From: Smallanthus sonchifolius
Taxonomy: Eukaryota > Streptophyta > Magnoliopsida > Asterales > Asteraceae
Direction: 5' to 3'
NCBI GenBank assembly: GCA_023525975.1
Contig: CM042032.1
Span: 69,958,260 to 70,022,259, forward strand
Length of the DNA stretch: 64,000 nucleotides
The notes under the pieces are model-generated. The model was not told where the DNA came from, did no database searches, and saw nothing but the letters and a program-made list of their open reading frames with translations. How positions within the stretch are numbered: position 1 is the stretch's first letter; each line of letters begins with the position of its first letter. A program made the position numbers and the translations under genes. Below, one piece after another: positions 1 through 11,510 of the stretch.

Positions 1-2602
1 AACCAATGCATAAGTCAAAATGGTAATATATAACACTAAATACATAAAGTCAAAGCAAAGATTAAAGAAATACGCGTCTCTGAATGACCAAAAAAGCCTT
101 GAAATGGTAATGATCTTATCAATTCATACAAATAAATGAAACATCAATCACAAATCTCCATAACAGAACATAATTACTAAGCAATCAAAACCTTAAAACA
201 TATCAAAATCAATAAAACCCTAAATTCAATTTCAAAACAAATTGCTTGACATTAAAATTAAATAAATAAAAAAGGATTATAACTTGAAAATCATAAATCA
301 AACCTTGGCATCAGAAGTAGTAGCCGCTTGGATACGAAAATCATAAATCACTTTCCAGAGGTTATAATTTAACTCACCATCAGTTCCAGTGATCAAAATC
401 TGGAACATGTGTATATGCATCTTTTTCAATCTATACACCCTAGAAAAACACATACATACACCAAAAAGAAGAATTAATTACGTGGGGAACCAATCCAACT
501 GAAGCCTGTGATATGGAATTGATGTATGCCTCATGGCAAAAGTGCATTTCTGTATTTCTAAGATACCATAGAGCTTTCCAAACTAATCTTATGTCGTTGC
601 CTCTCTTCTATAACAACAAATTCATGAAATCATTAACATCAGAACTTACAATTCGACTTAATTTCATGCATGTGTCTAATTCAATTCAAAACATCACTTC
701 AATCTATTTTAATAACTAATGGTGCTGCCAATTTCACTCCAAAATTCAGTCATAACGTCAATTATGTGGCGAAAACACGAAAATAAGTAAAAAAAAGTAA
801 ATGATCAAAGGCATTACCGAGCTACTACGATCAAGAGGGTGATTTATATCTGCACTTGCTACCATATCCAAGACGAAGGGTTAAAACCATACCCAATTGA
901 TGCTAAAATCCAACCTCTGAACCGTCACTCTGTATTTTAACAGAATACATCAAAAACCTCAAGAAATCTTTATTTAACGGTCTTCATAAAGTGAACTGAT
1001 TCAAGTGGTGAATGTGAAGCAGCCAAAATCATCCTAGTTAAAAGTTGATTCAAAAGTAGCAAACACATAATTATTAGAAAAGAAGACAATTAGGGTCAGT
1101 TTGTTTACCACTTTTTTTCCGGCATGTTTTTCTGTTATGCTTTTATAGCAGGTGGATCCAGATTATCCAGTAATGATTAAACTAATAACTATCATACTAC
1201 CCACCAGTTTCACCAAAATAAGTGTGAAAAACATAGTGGAGAATGAAAAGATAAATAAAGTGACTGAAACATATTGTAATAAATGACTAAAACAGTCAAA
1301 AATCTTGATTTCCAACTAAGTTCCATACTGTAATAAATGACTGAAACAGTCAAAATCAAGCAAATAAAAAAGAAGCAAACAAATCTAGTCAATGAACATA
1401 AAAATCAGATCCTATGAGAAGTTTATATTGTTTGAGCTACATAATGTTTGAAATACTATATTCAATATTTAAATATTAAAGATTTAATTATTTATTTTTT
1501 AACTTTACTTAGGTGCTAAAGCATGAGCTTCCATGTGATGCACACCAACAATAGGCAACTGACAAGTAGCAGGAGTTTTCCAAGCTTTCTAAACACCAAC
1601 TATAATAACATTCGAAAAGAAGTATCAGGTGGATGGCTACTAACCAAAGTAAAAAAAACCAGAGAAGGGATAAAAGGGAAAGCAAGAATCAATGATAAAT
1701 AATTAGCCATAAAAAAATTAAAAGAAGAAAAAGAATTAAGCCACACCTCATAATCACAGACAATAGTAACTACAACCGCAGAAAGATATGCCCCGTCAAG
1801 TACTCAAGTTTTATTATTCTTTAATCCGGTAACAATGTAACATCTCATAATAATTGGCATATATAACTGCAGCCATGAAACATTGCCCATTCCTTAGGTT
1901 ACATTGTATAACACCATATTTCATTGAACTTAACAGATCCCCTCGCGAGGTTTAAAACTAAATGTCAAGGATAACTATCTTATCATCTACTAATAATCTT
2001 AGCTTCCAAGCTACAATCTTATCTAAATCCACACAATTTTTGCAATCTAAATCAAGCGGTTTTTACTTGTGTTCTCAAATTCATTGTTTCAAGTCATTCT
2101 TGCAAAACTAACACAGAAATTTGTAAATTTAATTGAACATGATCATAAAAGTTGACTTGCAACAGAAAAAATCAAAAACCTCAAGAAATCTTCAACCCAC
2201 AAAATCAAACATTCAAGTCAAATTCTTGCAAAATTAAGACAAAAATATGTAAATTTAATTGAACAGTATCATAAAAGTTGACTTGCAAGTTGCAATCGAA
2301 AAGATCAAATTCCCAATTTTTCATCAAGAATAAAAGCCCTAATTAAAATTAAAAAATCCCACAAAATCCCAACTGATTTCTTCAAATTGAAGTTGTAAGA
2401 ACACCTAATCCAATCAGTACCCAGGAAATTATAAATTATAAAAAAGAAAACCCAAACTGAACTCCGGCGTCTTAAAAAAAGGAAACTAACCAAAAAGAAT
2501 GATACCCATTTACAGAAACATACCTTGAATAATAACATCGATCAGGGGCTTTAGGTTTTCGAAAACCCTAAAACAGATCTAAGACGCAGTGATGATGGTT
2601 GA
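1..2602 (-). other. Possible 5' part of an unrecognised minus-strand gene
   Basis: No family is recognised here. On the minus strand a C-poor leader with a good donor (CAAG|GTATGTTT, donor near 2522) looks like a 5'-UTR exon. A short open exon beginning with ATG at 865 (MVASADINHPLDRSSS, donor near 818) and another open stretch at about 378-443 (acceptor TTCTAG, strong donor G|GTGAGTT, encoding VYRLKKMHIHMFQILITGTD) could belong to one gene running off the left edge. I could not join these exons in one phase, so the model is not proven. The rest is AT-rich non-coding sequence. The short ORFs on either strand look like chance. Confidence 0.25.
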
Positions 2603-2610
2603 GTTGTACG

Positions 2611-3211
2611 CTAAGCAGTTAATGCAATAAAATATCGGATATCGGTCAAGGGCCGATATTCGAGATATCGGTTATCGCGGTGAGATATCGGTGGGATATC
2701 GGTAACCAAAAATTTATATAAAAACATTACTTTTATGCTTTTTATGTATAAATTTATAAGTTTGAGCACCAAATAAAAACTAGTAAAAATATAGAGGGGT
2801 TAAAAGTTAAAAATCCAAACTTAATAAACCCTAAATCCCTCTACCCCGTTCATTGCGCCGTTCCCCCTCTGCTCCACCATTCCCCCTCTGCCTCGGAGCC
2901 TCCAATCTCACGCACACCAGCTCCAAAATCAGATCGATTGGGTTCGAAATCGTGGATTGCTGGGTAGATTTCCCACAATGGAGACACATGTGGTTCGATT
3001 ATGCTTCGAAATAATGTAAGAATTCGTTCTACTTGCTCGATTTGGTCCAAACCGAGAATATCGGTAATTCGACCGATATAGTGAACTCATGTTATCGGCG
3101 ATATATCGGTAAATATCGCCGATAATATTGGCTCCGATATTTGGACCGATATTTTGTCCAACCTCCGATATCCGAGATATCACCGAGATATCGGTGTTAT
3201 CGACTGCATAG
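2611..3211. mobile_element. hAT-type miniature element rich in GATATCGG
   Basis: A 601-bp insert is flanked by a perfect 8-bp target duplication GTTGTACG (2603-2610 and 3212-3219). The ends are imperfect inverted repeats (CTAAGCAGTTAATG at the left; the right end read on the other strand is CTATGCAGTCGATAA). Both subterminal zones are packed with GATATCGG-like words. An 8-bp duplication is the hallmark of hAT transposition. There is no transposase ORF, so it is non-autonomous. Confidence 0.8.
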
Positions 3212-3219
3212 GTTGTACG

Positions 3220-4555
3220 TCATCATCCCGACGTTGCGCCGGTGAAGAAGCTTGGCATGGTGCTGCGGTGGTCGGTCAGGTCACCGGAGGTGTGGCTGTG
3301 GTGAAGCAAACGTCTGGAGAGGATGGGGGCAGCTCGAGAGAGAACTGACGTGAGTGAAATGAGATTTAGGGTTTTGTTAACAGTCGGGGATGGGTAAATT
3401 GGTAATTTAACATGTCTTATGTATTGATAGTTGTATTCTATGCACAATAATGTGTATTAAGTGTCTTCAAATTTTTGATCAATTACATTTATATCCTTTC
3501 AATCACTATTATATAGTAGTATAAATATAAAAAACCCAGCCACAAGCAATGAGAGAGGAACAAACACAATATATAAAAAATGTCAACTCCTACAAACCTT
3601 CCTAACCCCATTTAGAGAGAAAAGTTTATTTTCAATGCCCTATACAATGTAAAATGATTTCTAGCGTGATGATAATGCCTTATTTTACATCTTCGGTTCC
3701 TGCTTTATTTACTCTTGAGAAACAGAAAATGATTTCGATTGATCAGTGTGTTAGTATTAGCGGATCCGAGGTAGCGTGGTTGTGGCGTTGGAAACGTGAC
3801 ATTTTCTTCAATGAAGAGATTGCAATTTAATAATCTATCGAAACTATTAGCTTCAGCTGTTTTCGCCTCATCGATCCCCTGGTCAATGGTTTTGGGGTGG
3901 TTACGGTATGGAGTCTTTCTCGGTGACATACTTAAAAGATCTTTGCTCGTCGGACTATGCTAGTGATGGATCGGATTCCCTCTCTCTAGGCTCTCTCGGT
4001 TACGAATGTCCCCTTTATTTCTACAACTTGCTGTTTATGTGGTGACTTTTTGCCCATTTGCAGATTTTATTTGGTCTCAAGTAAGTGTGTGGTGTAAAAT
4101 ACCACCGGTTTATGCTTTCTCATTCAAAGACTTGATGGAGTTACATAAAACGATCCTTGTAGACTCTTGTAAAGGCAGTGTTGTAAAAATCGCTAGGCGG
4201 ACGGTGGGGTAGGGTCTACGCGGAATTAATCGGAGCCTAGACGGGATTAATCGGATTAGAATTTTTATACGTAATTTTTCAAACTTATATATATATATTC
4301 AAAAATAAAATATATAATTCTGGTTTTATAATCAAAGTCAACCAATTTTAATTTCGCTTTTGTGAGAAACAATAATCAATTGATATCATTTGAGTGAAAG
4401 AGATGAGTTATGCTATTAAATAAATTATGCTAATATGAAATTTATGAATCTCAACAACAGAAACAAATATTATTAAAATACAAATTAGTTTTTTATTTAA
4501 AAAGCATTACATAAATCCATAATTTTTATTTTTTCTTACTTGTACAGATTACTTC
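3220..4555. other. Intergenic, no gene seen
   Basis: About 1.3 kb. The first 140 bases are GC-richer (ACC/CCGG content) and may be the interrupted continuation of the putative leader left of the hAT insert. The ORFs of 60-75 codons in this stretch show no recognisable domain and overlap on both strands, so none is called. From about 4190 to 4260 there is a GC-rich dispersed-repeat-like patch. Confidence 0.4.
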
Positions 4556-4978
4556 TTAATCTTCTTCTTCAAACGCCGTCGCCGGAAACGTACGAGACAG
4601 CCCCGCCGGGGTCCCGAACGTTACCTTCCCAGATTCACTCGCACAAATATCCGAAATCGTGACCCAAATCAAAAGCTCTTTGCTCTTCACACCTGTCAAA
4701 TTCCGCATCCGACGATCTTCAATAAAAGCCGTAACATCGCAATCGTACGATACCTTCCGACTAATCGCACGGAAGAAGTGATTGGTCTTCTTCTTCCGGC
4801 GAACCCACACGAAGCCTGTAGAAGCGTTGTGGCCGACCTCCGTGACGTCGGTCAACGGGATGAGGCCTTTTGGGAGGGAGAATTTGGCGAGGAGATCCCT
4901 GGATTTTTCCTTGCATAGGGCTTCGCCGGTGTATATTTCGGCGTTTTCACGGTGAGATTGGATCTGTTGCGAGGCCAT
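4556..4978 (-). CDS. DUF538 family protein (SVB-like)
   Basis: Single-exon gene for a 140-residue protein. The DUF538 signature is plain: HRENAEIYTGEALCKEKS near the N-terminus, LPKGLIPLTDVTEVGHN (~38-54), TGFVWVRRKKKTNH, a VSYDCDVTAFIE strand, LTGVKSKELLIWVTISDI, and the C-terminal FGTPAGLSRTFPATAF. Family members such as Arabidopsis SVB are about 140-170 residues and fold like the bactericidal permeability-increasing protein family. They affect trichome and plant growth, but their biochemistry is not settled. An upstream in-frame ATG at 5056 would add 26 residues (PSNLYSTKPYN...) with no family match, so the start at 4978 is preferred. There is no signal peptide on the short form. The gene stands alone between AT-rich repeats. 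Confidence 0.9.
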   Translation of the reverse strand: MASQQIQSHRENAEIYTGEALCKEKSRDLLAKFSLPKGLIPLTDVTEVGHNASTGFVWVRRKKKTNHFFRAISRKVSYDCDVTAFIEDRRMRNLTGVKSKELLIWVTISDICASESGKVTFGTPAGLSRTFPATAFEEED

Positions 4979-5056
4979 TTTGGGGGTTTGTTGATGGGTG
5001 ATTTTGAGTGTGAGCTGAGGATTGTAGGGTTTTGTGGAGTATAAATTGGAAGGCAA

Positions 5057-7049
5057 AAGAGGGACGCGTCTTGAAATGATTGTTATTATTCTACTTCTAC
5101 TTCACGCTACGATCTCTCCGAATCTTTCTAGTTTAATTTAAATTTTAATTATATATCATCAAGGCAAATTACATAAGGATAGCAGGTAGACGGGCAACAA
5201 ACTGCGCCGTCATCCCCCTCTGAATGGAAAACCCTAATCTACTAAAAACAAAGTCTCACCCCTAAGGAGTCGTAAAGTTGCTGTGGACCACACGCTGAAC
5301 TCTAGTTTAATTAAATATTATATTTCTTTAATTTTTTTTTTGTTTCTTTAAAATTTTATTTAACCTATTCGTATCTCATTTTTTTATCTCTATCTCTATT
5401 TCGCTCGTAAACACTTATTTTATTTTATTTTCTTTATTGTATACTTACATATATTTATAAAGATGATGAATAGTGGAGCTCAATATTTAAAAAACCTCTA
5501 TTAACTTTAAATTGTAGAAATAGAGATGAGGATTAAGATTCTAATGATGATGATGAAAAATAGAGGTTATTTTAAATTTTAAAGATAAAAATTAACGTAG
5601 AGACCCAAATATGAATGCTTTTAATTTGACAAAATATTACATTTTTTTTTCAAATTCATCTTTAAATTTGGGTTAACTTCTCTTATCTCATTCTCTACCT
5701 CTATCTCACTTATAAACACTTATTTTATTACTTTTTTTTTCTTAGACACTCACAAAAAATATAGATATTAATAAAAATAGATTTTTATATTTAAAGAATC
5801 TCTATTTACTAAACTGTAAAATTTAAAAATGAAAATAGAGATAGAGGTCTGAATGCTAATACAATTAAAAATAGTTAAAAGTAAAATATTTAGGAATAAA
5901 TGTAATGAAGTAGAGTTAACTCATGCGTAGTGTAGTGGGTCTCATGTTCCTCAAGGAATTTAAAATGTATAGATAGGATCATACATGGTTGTAAAATCGT
6001 ATTTTATAATTGTCGTGTGCCTATTACTAATTATACGTATCTCTTATAATTGGTTTTATAATTGTTGTGTGCATGTTACTAATTATACGTATCTCTTATA
6101 ATTGGTTTTATAATTGTTGTGTGCATGTTACTAATTATACGTTGGAATACCCATTTCTTTTTAACATTATTTTTTTACTTTTAAAATACTAGATAACCTT
6201 ACGTATGCAAAGATTTAAATCCATACATTTTTACGAGGGACACGTACCATAGCAATAGGCAATGAGTATAAGTTTACCCATCTTATGTGGTTAAAATTTA
6301 CCTTTTGTTAATCTCATTACTCAATTTTAAACTCATCATAAAAATCGACTTAGAATCGAATATTCGATTACGATTCAAACAATTTTATATTTTTAATAAT
6401 TTCAAGTTTATAACAACTTTAAAATACTATTTATTATATTTTGTAAGATTGTATAATATATTAATATATTTGGTTTCGACTCGGGTAAATGGGAAAGGGA
6501 TCGGATAATTAGATGCGTATCACCTAATATAATATCAGTATCAAACCAACAAAAACATTTACACATCATCACATACCTAATTTAATATATAAATACCCGT
6601 TCCAGATGTTTTGTTTTCGGGTTTTCCCGTTAGGTTCGAGGGTATGGAAAACTCACTAAAATGTGTGGAGACTTCCATGAGAAAGTCCCTAGAATATTGT
6701 ACATAGTCTTGTGTAGAATAAGGTGCTAAAATAAATTCTTTTTTAGAAAGAGTGGTATAAATAGGACGTCTGAAACAAACCACCTTCCATATAAATTGTA
6801 AAAGTTCTCTTGAAAGTGATTTCCAAAGTAATACAAAATGTTCTTGTTGTCTTGAATTTATCATTGTTCCTTAGAATAGTGATAAGACTCTCTAATGATC
6901 ATATAGAGAATACATAAATTTGTCAAACAAGAACATAGTGGTTCTTAATGGTATCCATGTTTGATGCTTCTGAGACCGTTTACAAGAAAACTAAATCGGG
7001 TTTAGGTTTGGGATAGAGTTGTTACCTGTTAAAAAAGAATACTCATACT
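5057..7049. other. AT-rich intergenic sequence with repeated blocks
   Basis: No gene is supported. Two similar blocks of about 180 bases (about 5380-5550 and 5690-5850) share a CTCTATCTC...TAAACACTTATTTTATT start and an AAATAGAGATAGAGG-like end, as two related MITE-like units would. The ORF at 6577-6864 (minus, 95 codons) has no recognisable domain and is left out. Confidence 0.45.
6002..6142. repeat. 52-bp tandem repeat, about 2.7 copies
   Basis: The unit contains GTGTGC at 6015, 6067 and 6119, an exact period of 52. Each unit continues with TACTAATTATACG and, in the first two, TATCTCTTATAATTGG. Units 2 and 3 are nearly identical and unit 1 differs at a few bases, so the last duplication is recent. 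Confidence 0.9.
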
Positions 7050-7512
7050 TAGGGGTGTAAACGAGTCGAGCCTGAACTCGCCTAAGTTCGAGCTTGGCTC
7101 ATTTAACTTAAGAGACCTCGTTTTCGGCTCATTTAGAGCTTTACTTCTAAAGCTCGATTTCGGCTCGTGGGTCGTTTTTTAAGCTTGAGTCTGGGTTGGG
7201 CTCGTCTTATTTATTATTTATTAATTACATATATATTTTTATAATTATTTTTTTTACATTTATAATTATATATAATATTAAAGTTTTATTATAATTTATA
7301 TATAATAATTATTTTTATGTAAATATATATTTAATATATTAAATAAAATTGTATAAATAACAGTCTCGTTAAGGCTCACGGCCTAGTCAAGCTAGGTATG
7401 GAAAGCTTGGACTCAAGCTCGGGCTTGATATCATTTAAGTTCAGCTCGTTTTAAGCTTTTAGCTAACTGATTTCGAGTTGCTCACAAACGGCTCTGCTCG
7501 TTTATTCCCATA
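7050..7512. mobile_element. hAT-type non-autonomous element (GAGCTCGGCTC family)
   Basis: Begins TAGGGGTGTAAACGAG and ends in a decayed GTTTATTCCCATA, the inverse of GTTTACACCCCTA. It is flanked by 8-bp duplications CTCATACT (7042-7049) and CTCATATT (7513-7520), one mismatch. The subterminal zones repeat GAGCT/GGCTCG words, and the core is almost pure A/T. There is no coding capacity. Confidence 0.75.
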
Positions 7513-8110
7513 CTCATATTCTTTGTTGTATGAAGGGTCTTGTATTCTTCGACTTCTTATGTATCCTCATAGGCAATGCTGAAAGTTCCTAGCATTTCTT
7601 TTGCAAAATTGCAGCCTTCTACACAGTGATGCTGATAAACATCATTAGGTAAGGCTAGGGCCGTAAATGAATTGCACGTTCAGCGAACCGTTCGGCGGGA
7701 AGTTCATCCGTGTAACTGTGTTTGTTCGTTTAATAAATGAACGAACATGAACATGGAATTCCGTTCGATTACTTAAATGAACGAACATGAACATAGGTCT
7801 CATTCATTCGATTGTGTTCGTGAATGTTCATTAATGTGTTCGTGAACGTTCACTCATTTACGTTCGTTTATGTTCGTTTATGTTCGTTTGTTAAAGGTTT
7901 TTTCTATATTTTTCATATTTTTAGTTATCATCCTACCCTTTAAATCTTTTAACTTTTTATATCGTTTCATTTATAATATTTACTTTATTTCGTCAAAGAT
8001 TTTATTATTATTATTATCCTAACATTTAAAGTTTAAACTTTAAACTGATTATAAGTACCAGGAATAAATCTTTTATCATTTTTTTGGGATAATTTTTTTT
8101 ATGATTATTA

Positions 8111-8376
8111 TGTGGAAGTTGACGACGTATGATGAAAAGATCATACATAAGGGGCCTAAACGAAAGAAATCTAAACTCCTTAACCACCATGAGGGCCCAC
8201 AAGAAGAAGGAACCAATGAGAAAGAGGCTGTCACTATCATACGGTTAGGGGAAAGAGAATGTAAAACTCTATAAATAGAAGGTGATCTCATAGATGAAAG
8301 GGATCCAGAAACTTGTACTTGATTGAATTCGGGAATTATTATCAAAGTGGAGCTTTTACGTCTCTTCATTGGCGCC
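8111..8376 (+). mobile_element. Short LTR and PBS of a Tat-like gypsy element
   Basis: The stretch begins TGTGGAAG, has a TATA box (TATAAATAGA near 8272-8281) and ends ...CTCTTCA at 8368. It is followed directly by TTGGCGCC, a primer-binding-site-like word typical of Tat/Ogre elements. The gag fragment downstream supports this reading. The left border is inferred only from the TG dinucleotide. Confidence 0.5.
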
Positions 8377-8429
8377 ATCCCGGTTGAACAATAGTTACAA
8401 CGGTATCCTGAATTCAATCTTTGCTCGCA

Positions 8430-9620
8430 ATGGATAACATACAATCAGATTATGAATCCGACGAGGATAGAAATCACATTACCAACACATGAGCACCAAC
8501 AGGAGATTCACAGTCTCAAGTTGGTATTCCTATGATTTCTTCGCTGAAGGATCGTCTGGCACAAACTCAAAACCATCCAGCAGATGTGTTGCCAGCAGCA
8601 GCAGCATCTCATTTTCACACTTCGCATACTAACCTACCCACCTCATTGCCTCCTCTACTCCCAAATACCATGCCTACCCAAGTTACTCGGGACTTCCCAC
8701 AACCCGCAATATTTCCCAGTTTTCCGCAGGCCACCACATCTGGCATACCCATTTATAATCTACCACAAACTCTTCCAACCACGGTCGGAATACCTTCCAT
8801 ACCCGTTCCCAACACCCCGTTTATTCCCGGATCTCTCCCTTACACCATGCCGTTACTCACAGGTAACGAATGGTGGATAGAACAACAACGTCGGGCCCGA
8901 ATGGATGAACAATTTTGGAAAGAAATATGCCTGGCCGAACTCCGGAACCGGTTAACATTTGAAGAAACAGCTTATACCACACCAGGGGGATTAACATCTG
9001 CATGTACTATCGGTCCTTTTGCCGGAGGACAGTCCGTTCCTCCCACCCACCCATACAGTACGCAAGGGCCCCCACCCGCATTCATACCTATACCTGGGAC
9101 TAATCCCGTAGTGGACATCCATCGTCCGTACCGACCAACTGCCTTGTTAACACAATCAAAGTTCACACCCCGAATAGCTCAAGCAGAAATACTTCGTAAG
9201 TTAAAAATGCCATCCACAGTTGGGAAATATGACGGTACTACAAACCCGGACGATCACATTAATGTCTTTATTAGTGCTGGCGGAGTAGAGAGATGGGCTC
9301 TGCATGAATGGTGTCATATGTTTGTCAAACCTTGGTCGGGACAGCTCGCCTTTGGTACGATAGTTTACCTATAGGCCGGATCGACAGTTTTGATGAATTC
9401 GTGGAAAAGTTCATGCAACAGTTTAATCAGCAAAAACGACACACAAAAGACAAGACATAAATACTTCACATCCGGAGACGAGACGGAGAATCGGTGGAAG
9501 ATTTCATCACCCGGTATAACAAAGAGAGTTTGCAAATAGCCGGGGCAGGGGAGGATTTAATGGTAGCAGGCTTTATTCAAGGCATCCGACATGACGAGAT
9601 CAACCCGTCATTTATTTGCG
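8430..9620 (+). pseudogene. Decayed gag of a Tat-lineage Ty3/gypsy element
   Basis: A 280-codon open stretch (8532-9374) is Pro/Thr-rich in its first half and then carries the retrotransposon gag core: KYDGTTNPDDHINVF (~residues 237-251 of that ORF) and LHEWCHMF. The match continues in another frame as SFDEFVEKFMQQFNQQ and then SVEDFITRYNKESLQIAGAG (from about 9494), so a frameshift splits the gag near 9340. An ATG at 8430 is followed by a stop after 20 codons. Gag would form the particle of the retroelement. No protease or polymerase follows because the sequence passes into an unrelated LTR near 9600. Confidence 0.75.
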
Positions 9621-11065
9621 AATGTCACAAAGACAAGCGCCACGGTCCATCGTCATGGTCCGCCTATTCTTACAACCGTCCGGCAACTAGTGTCCGTCCG
9701 TATTTTTCATTCTTACAACCGTCCGGCAACTTGTGTCCGTCCGTAATCTTACAACCGTCCTACCGTCGTAGGCCATATTTCGCCCGTCTGCCATAAGACA
9801 TCCGTTTCCCACTTAAACTAATTATACAGCCGAATATTGATTTAGCGCCTTACTCCACCGTAGTGGCCTTTATTTAGTCTACCTTTCTAGACTTACTTTT
9901 TCTGGCTGCATAATAGTCAAGTGGTCGTCCTTCTACCGAAGTAGCCGTTATCATTGAAGCGTTCATAACGTTTTCTGTTACTTGGCAAGCAATATATACA
10001 TAGATATAAAGCAGGATTTCATTCTTACACGTTATGTTATTCTTTTCATTCATTCTTGATAATCATACGATTCATTCTTTGTTCATGATTCATTTTTGTA
10101 CTTGGGTATATATATATGTTTGTATACCACGTATGATCACATTAACATTCATTACATTTATTCACGTAGTGTATACACTTCAGCCCCAAAACATTTATAA
10201 ATTATTTGCACATAACATAGAAGGGGGCACATAGAACTCACCTGATGGGCTACTCTAGGTTGTCCTAGACAAAGGTCCAACAGCGTCACTGTCGATCTGG
10301 ATTAGGTAGTTAAATACACATTAGACCCAACCCCGACTTTAATGGTTTAATCATTCTAAACTTACTGACTTTACTTAACCAACCTGCTGCCTGCTGTCTG
10401 CTGCCTGCGCACTTAGTAAGTGCGCAGGGACTTGCTCTTGCGCACTTGGCAAGTGCGCAGGAGCCTTCCTCCTGCGTACTTGGTAAGTACGCAGGGTCTG
10501 CATCCTGCGTACTTGGTAAGTACGCAGGGATTCCCTCCTGCGCACTTGGTAAGTGCGCAGGACCTGGTTCTTGGACCAAAAATCCGAAGTTCTTGCATGC
10601 AAACCCGATCGTGCCAATCTTACAATTTTCTTTGATCAAAACATGAGGTTTTCGTTCTAGATGCTATTTCTAAGCTTATTATCAAGTTTCATCCGTAAAA
10701 ACATCATCTATTTAGCTAAAACTCGAGAAACCCCAAAATGAACAAAAACTCAGATTATGTATGAATCATTACCTGGATTGAAGTTTTGAATCGGAGGTTT
10801 TGCTCACGAGCTCAGCTGTAACGTGCTCCTCTAATCTCGTGACGATCCGTCGACTTTCTCTCTCTAGACCCGGGCTCCCTTTCTCTCTCTAGAATTGGTG
10901 AAATGGAGGTGAAATGGTCAAATGGGCTGTCTTGCCCCTTTTATACCTGGGCTTCCCTCGGCCCGTTAGAGTCGAGCCCAAGCCCATCCGTCTTTCTTTC
11001 GCTTTATAACGTTTAAATCCCCATCGTATTATTATTTACTTATTTACTATTTTCGGGATGTTACA
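9599..11065 (-). mobile_element. LTR of a gypsy-type element (LTR A), minus orientation
   Basis: Read on the minus strand it starts TGTAACATCCC at 11065, a common start of plant gypsy LTRs, and has a promoter-like GTATAAAAGGGGC near 10935-10950. An AGAGAGAGAAAG leader follows, then a palindrome array, then GTGAGTTCTATGTGCCCC and a tail of repeated CGGACGG words. It aligns by eye with LTR B (19170-21122) over most of its length; for example both contain TATACACTTCAGCCCCAAAA and GGCACATAGAACTCACCT. The 3' end is truncated or fused to the Tat gag near 9599. Confidence 0.7.
10404..10561. repeat. Five tandem 25-bp palindromes, 33-bp period
   Basis: Units start at 10404, 10438, 10471, 10504 and 10537. 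Each is a near-perfect palindrome with core GCGYACTTGGTAAGTRCGC and arms closing with CTG/CAG. The 8-9 base spacers differ between units while the palindromes are kept. Paired C/T and G/A changes on the two arms preserve the pairing, for example GCGCAC/GTGCGC against GCGTAC/GTACGC. They lie downstream of the TATA box in the LTR sense strand, so they would be transcribed. Confidence 0.95.
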
Positions 11066-11510
11066 ATTATGTCAAGTATTTAACATTGTAATATTTAGGA
11101 TTAAGAATGTTGATTTTTATTTTTCAACTTAATTTGTGTCCCGTTTACGTTCGTTTGTTCATTTGTGTTCGTTTGTGTTTTCGTTTATGTCCGTTTATAC
11201 AATTAACAAACAAAGATGAACAAATTGTTTTACTTAACAAACGAACACAAACAAAAGGATTTGTTTGGTTATGTGTTATGTTCGGTTCGGTTCGTTTACA
11301 GCCCTAGGTAATGCGCCGCCAATGAAAGCTCCTGGCCTCACATTTCTTGTAAAGAAATAAAAGGAAATAATAAAAATTGGTAAGTCGAGATGGGTTGAAG
11401 ATAAAGGATTTATATAAGGGTGGAAGGACCCTAGCGATGAATCATGATTTACTGAAATAGCTCGTTATGAAAAGCATGTATTGATCTAATAAGTAGTGAA
11501 GCCCATCTCA

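Larger units (their letters stand above)
7656..11306. mobile_element. hAT-type element split by nested retroelement sequence
   Basis: The outer ends are TAGGGCCGTAAATGAA (left) and TTCGTTTACAGCCCTA (right), flanked by GGTAAGGC (7648-7655) and GGTAATGC (11307-11314), an 8-bp target duplication with one mismatch. The arms are rich in GTTCGTTTA/GAACGAACA words. Only about 7656-8108 and 11066-11306 belong to this element; everything between is younger insertion. The uninterrupted relative at 36202-36768 shows its original size. Confidence 0.8.

Noticed and set aside
6577..6864. 95-codon minus-strand ORF
   Set aside because: No recognisable domain, no splice or promoter context, AT-rich repeat neighbourhood.
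10404..10561. CRISPR-like repeat-spacer array (33-bp period)
   Set aside because: Eukaryotic LTR context, 25-bp palindromes with 8-9-base spacers, no cas genes; spacers are far too short.
10310..10646. Overlapping ORFs with repeated ALTKCAG / TYQVRRR peptides
   Set aside because: The peptide repeats are translations of the 33-bp palindromic DNA array in all frames; no gene.
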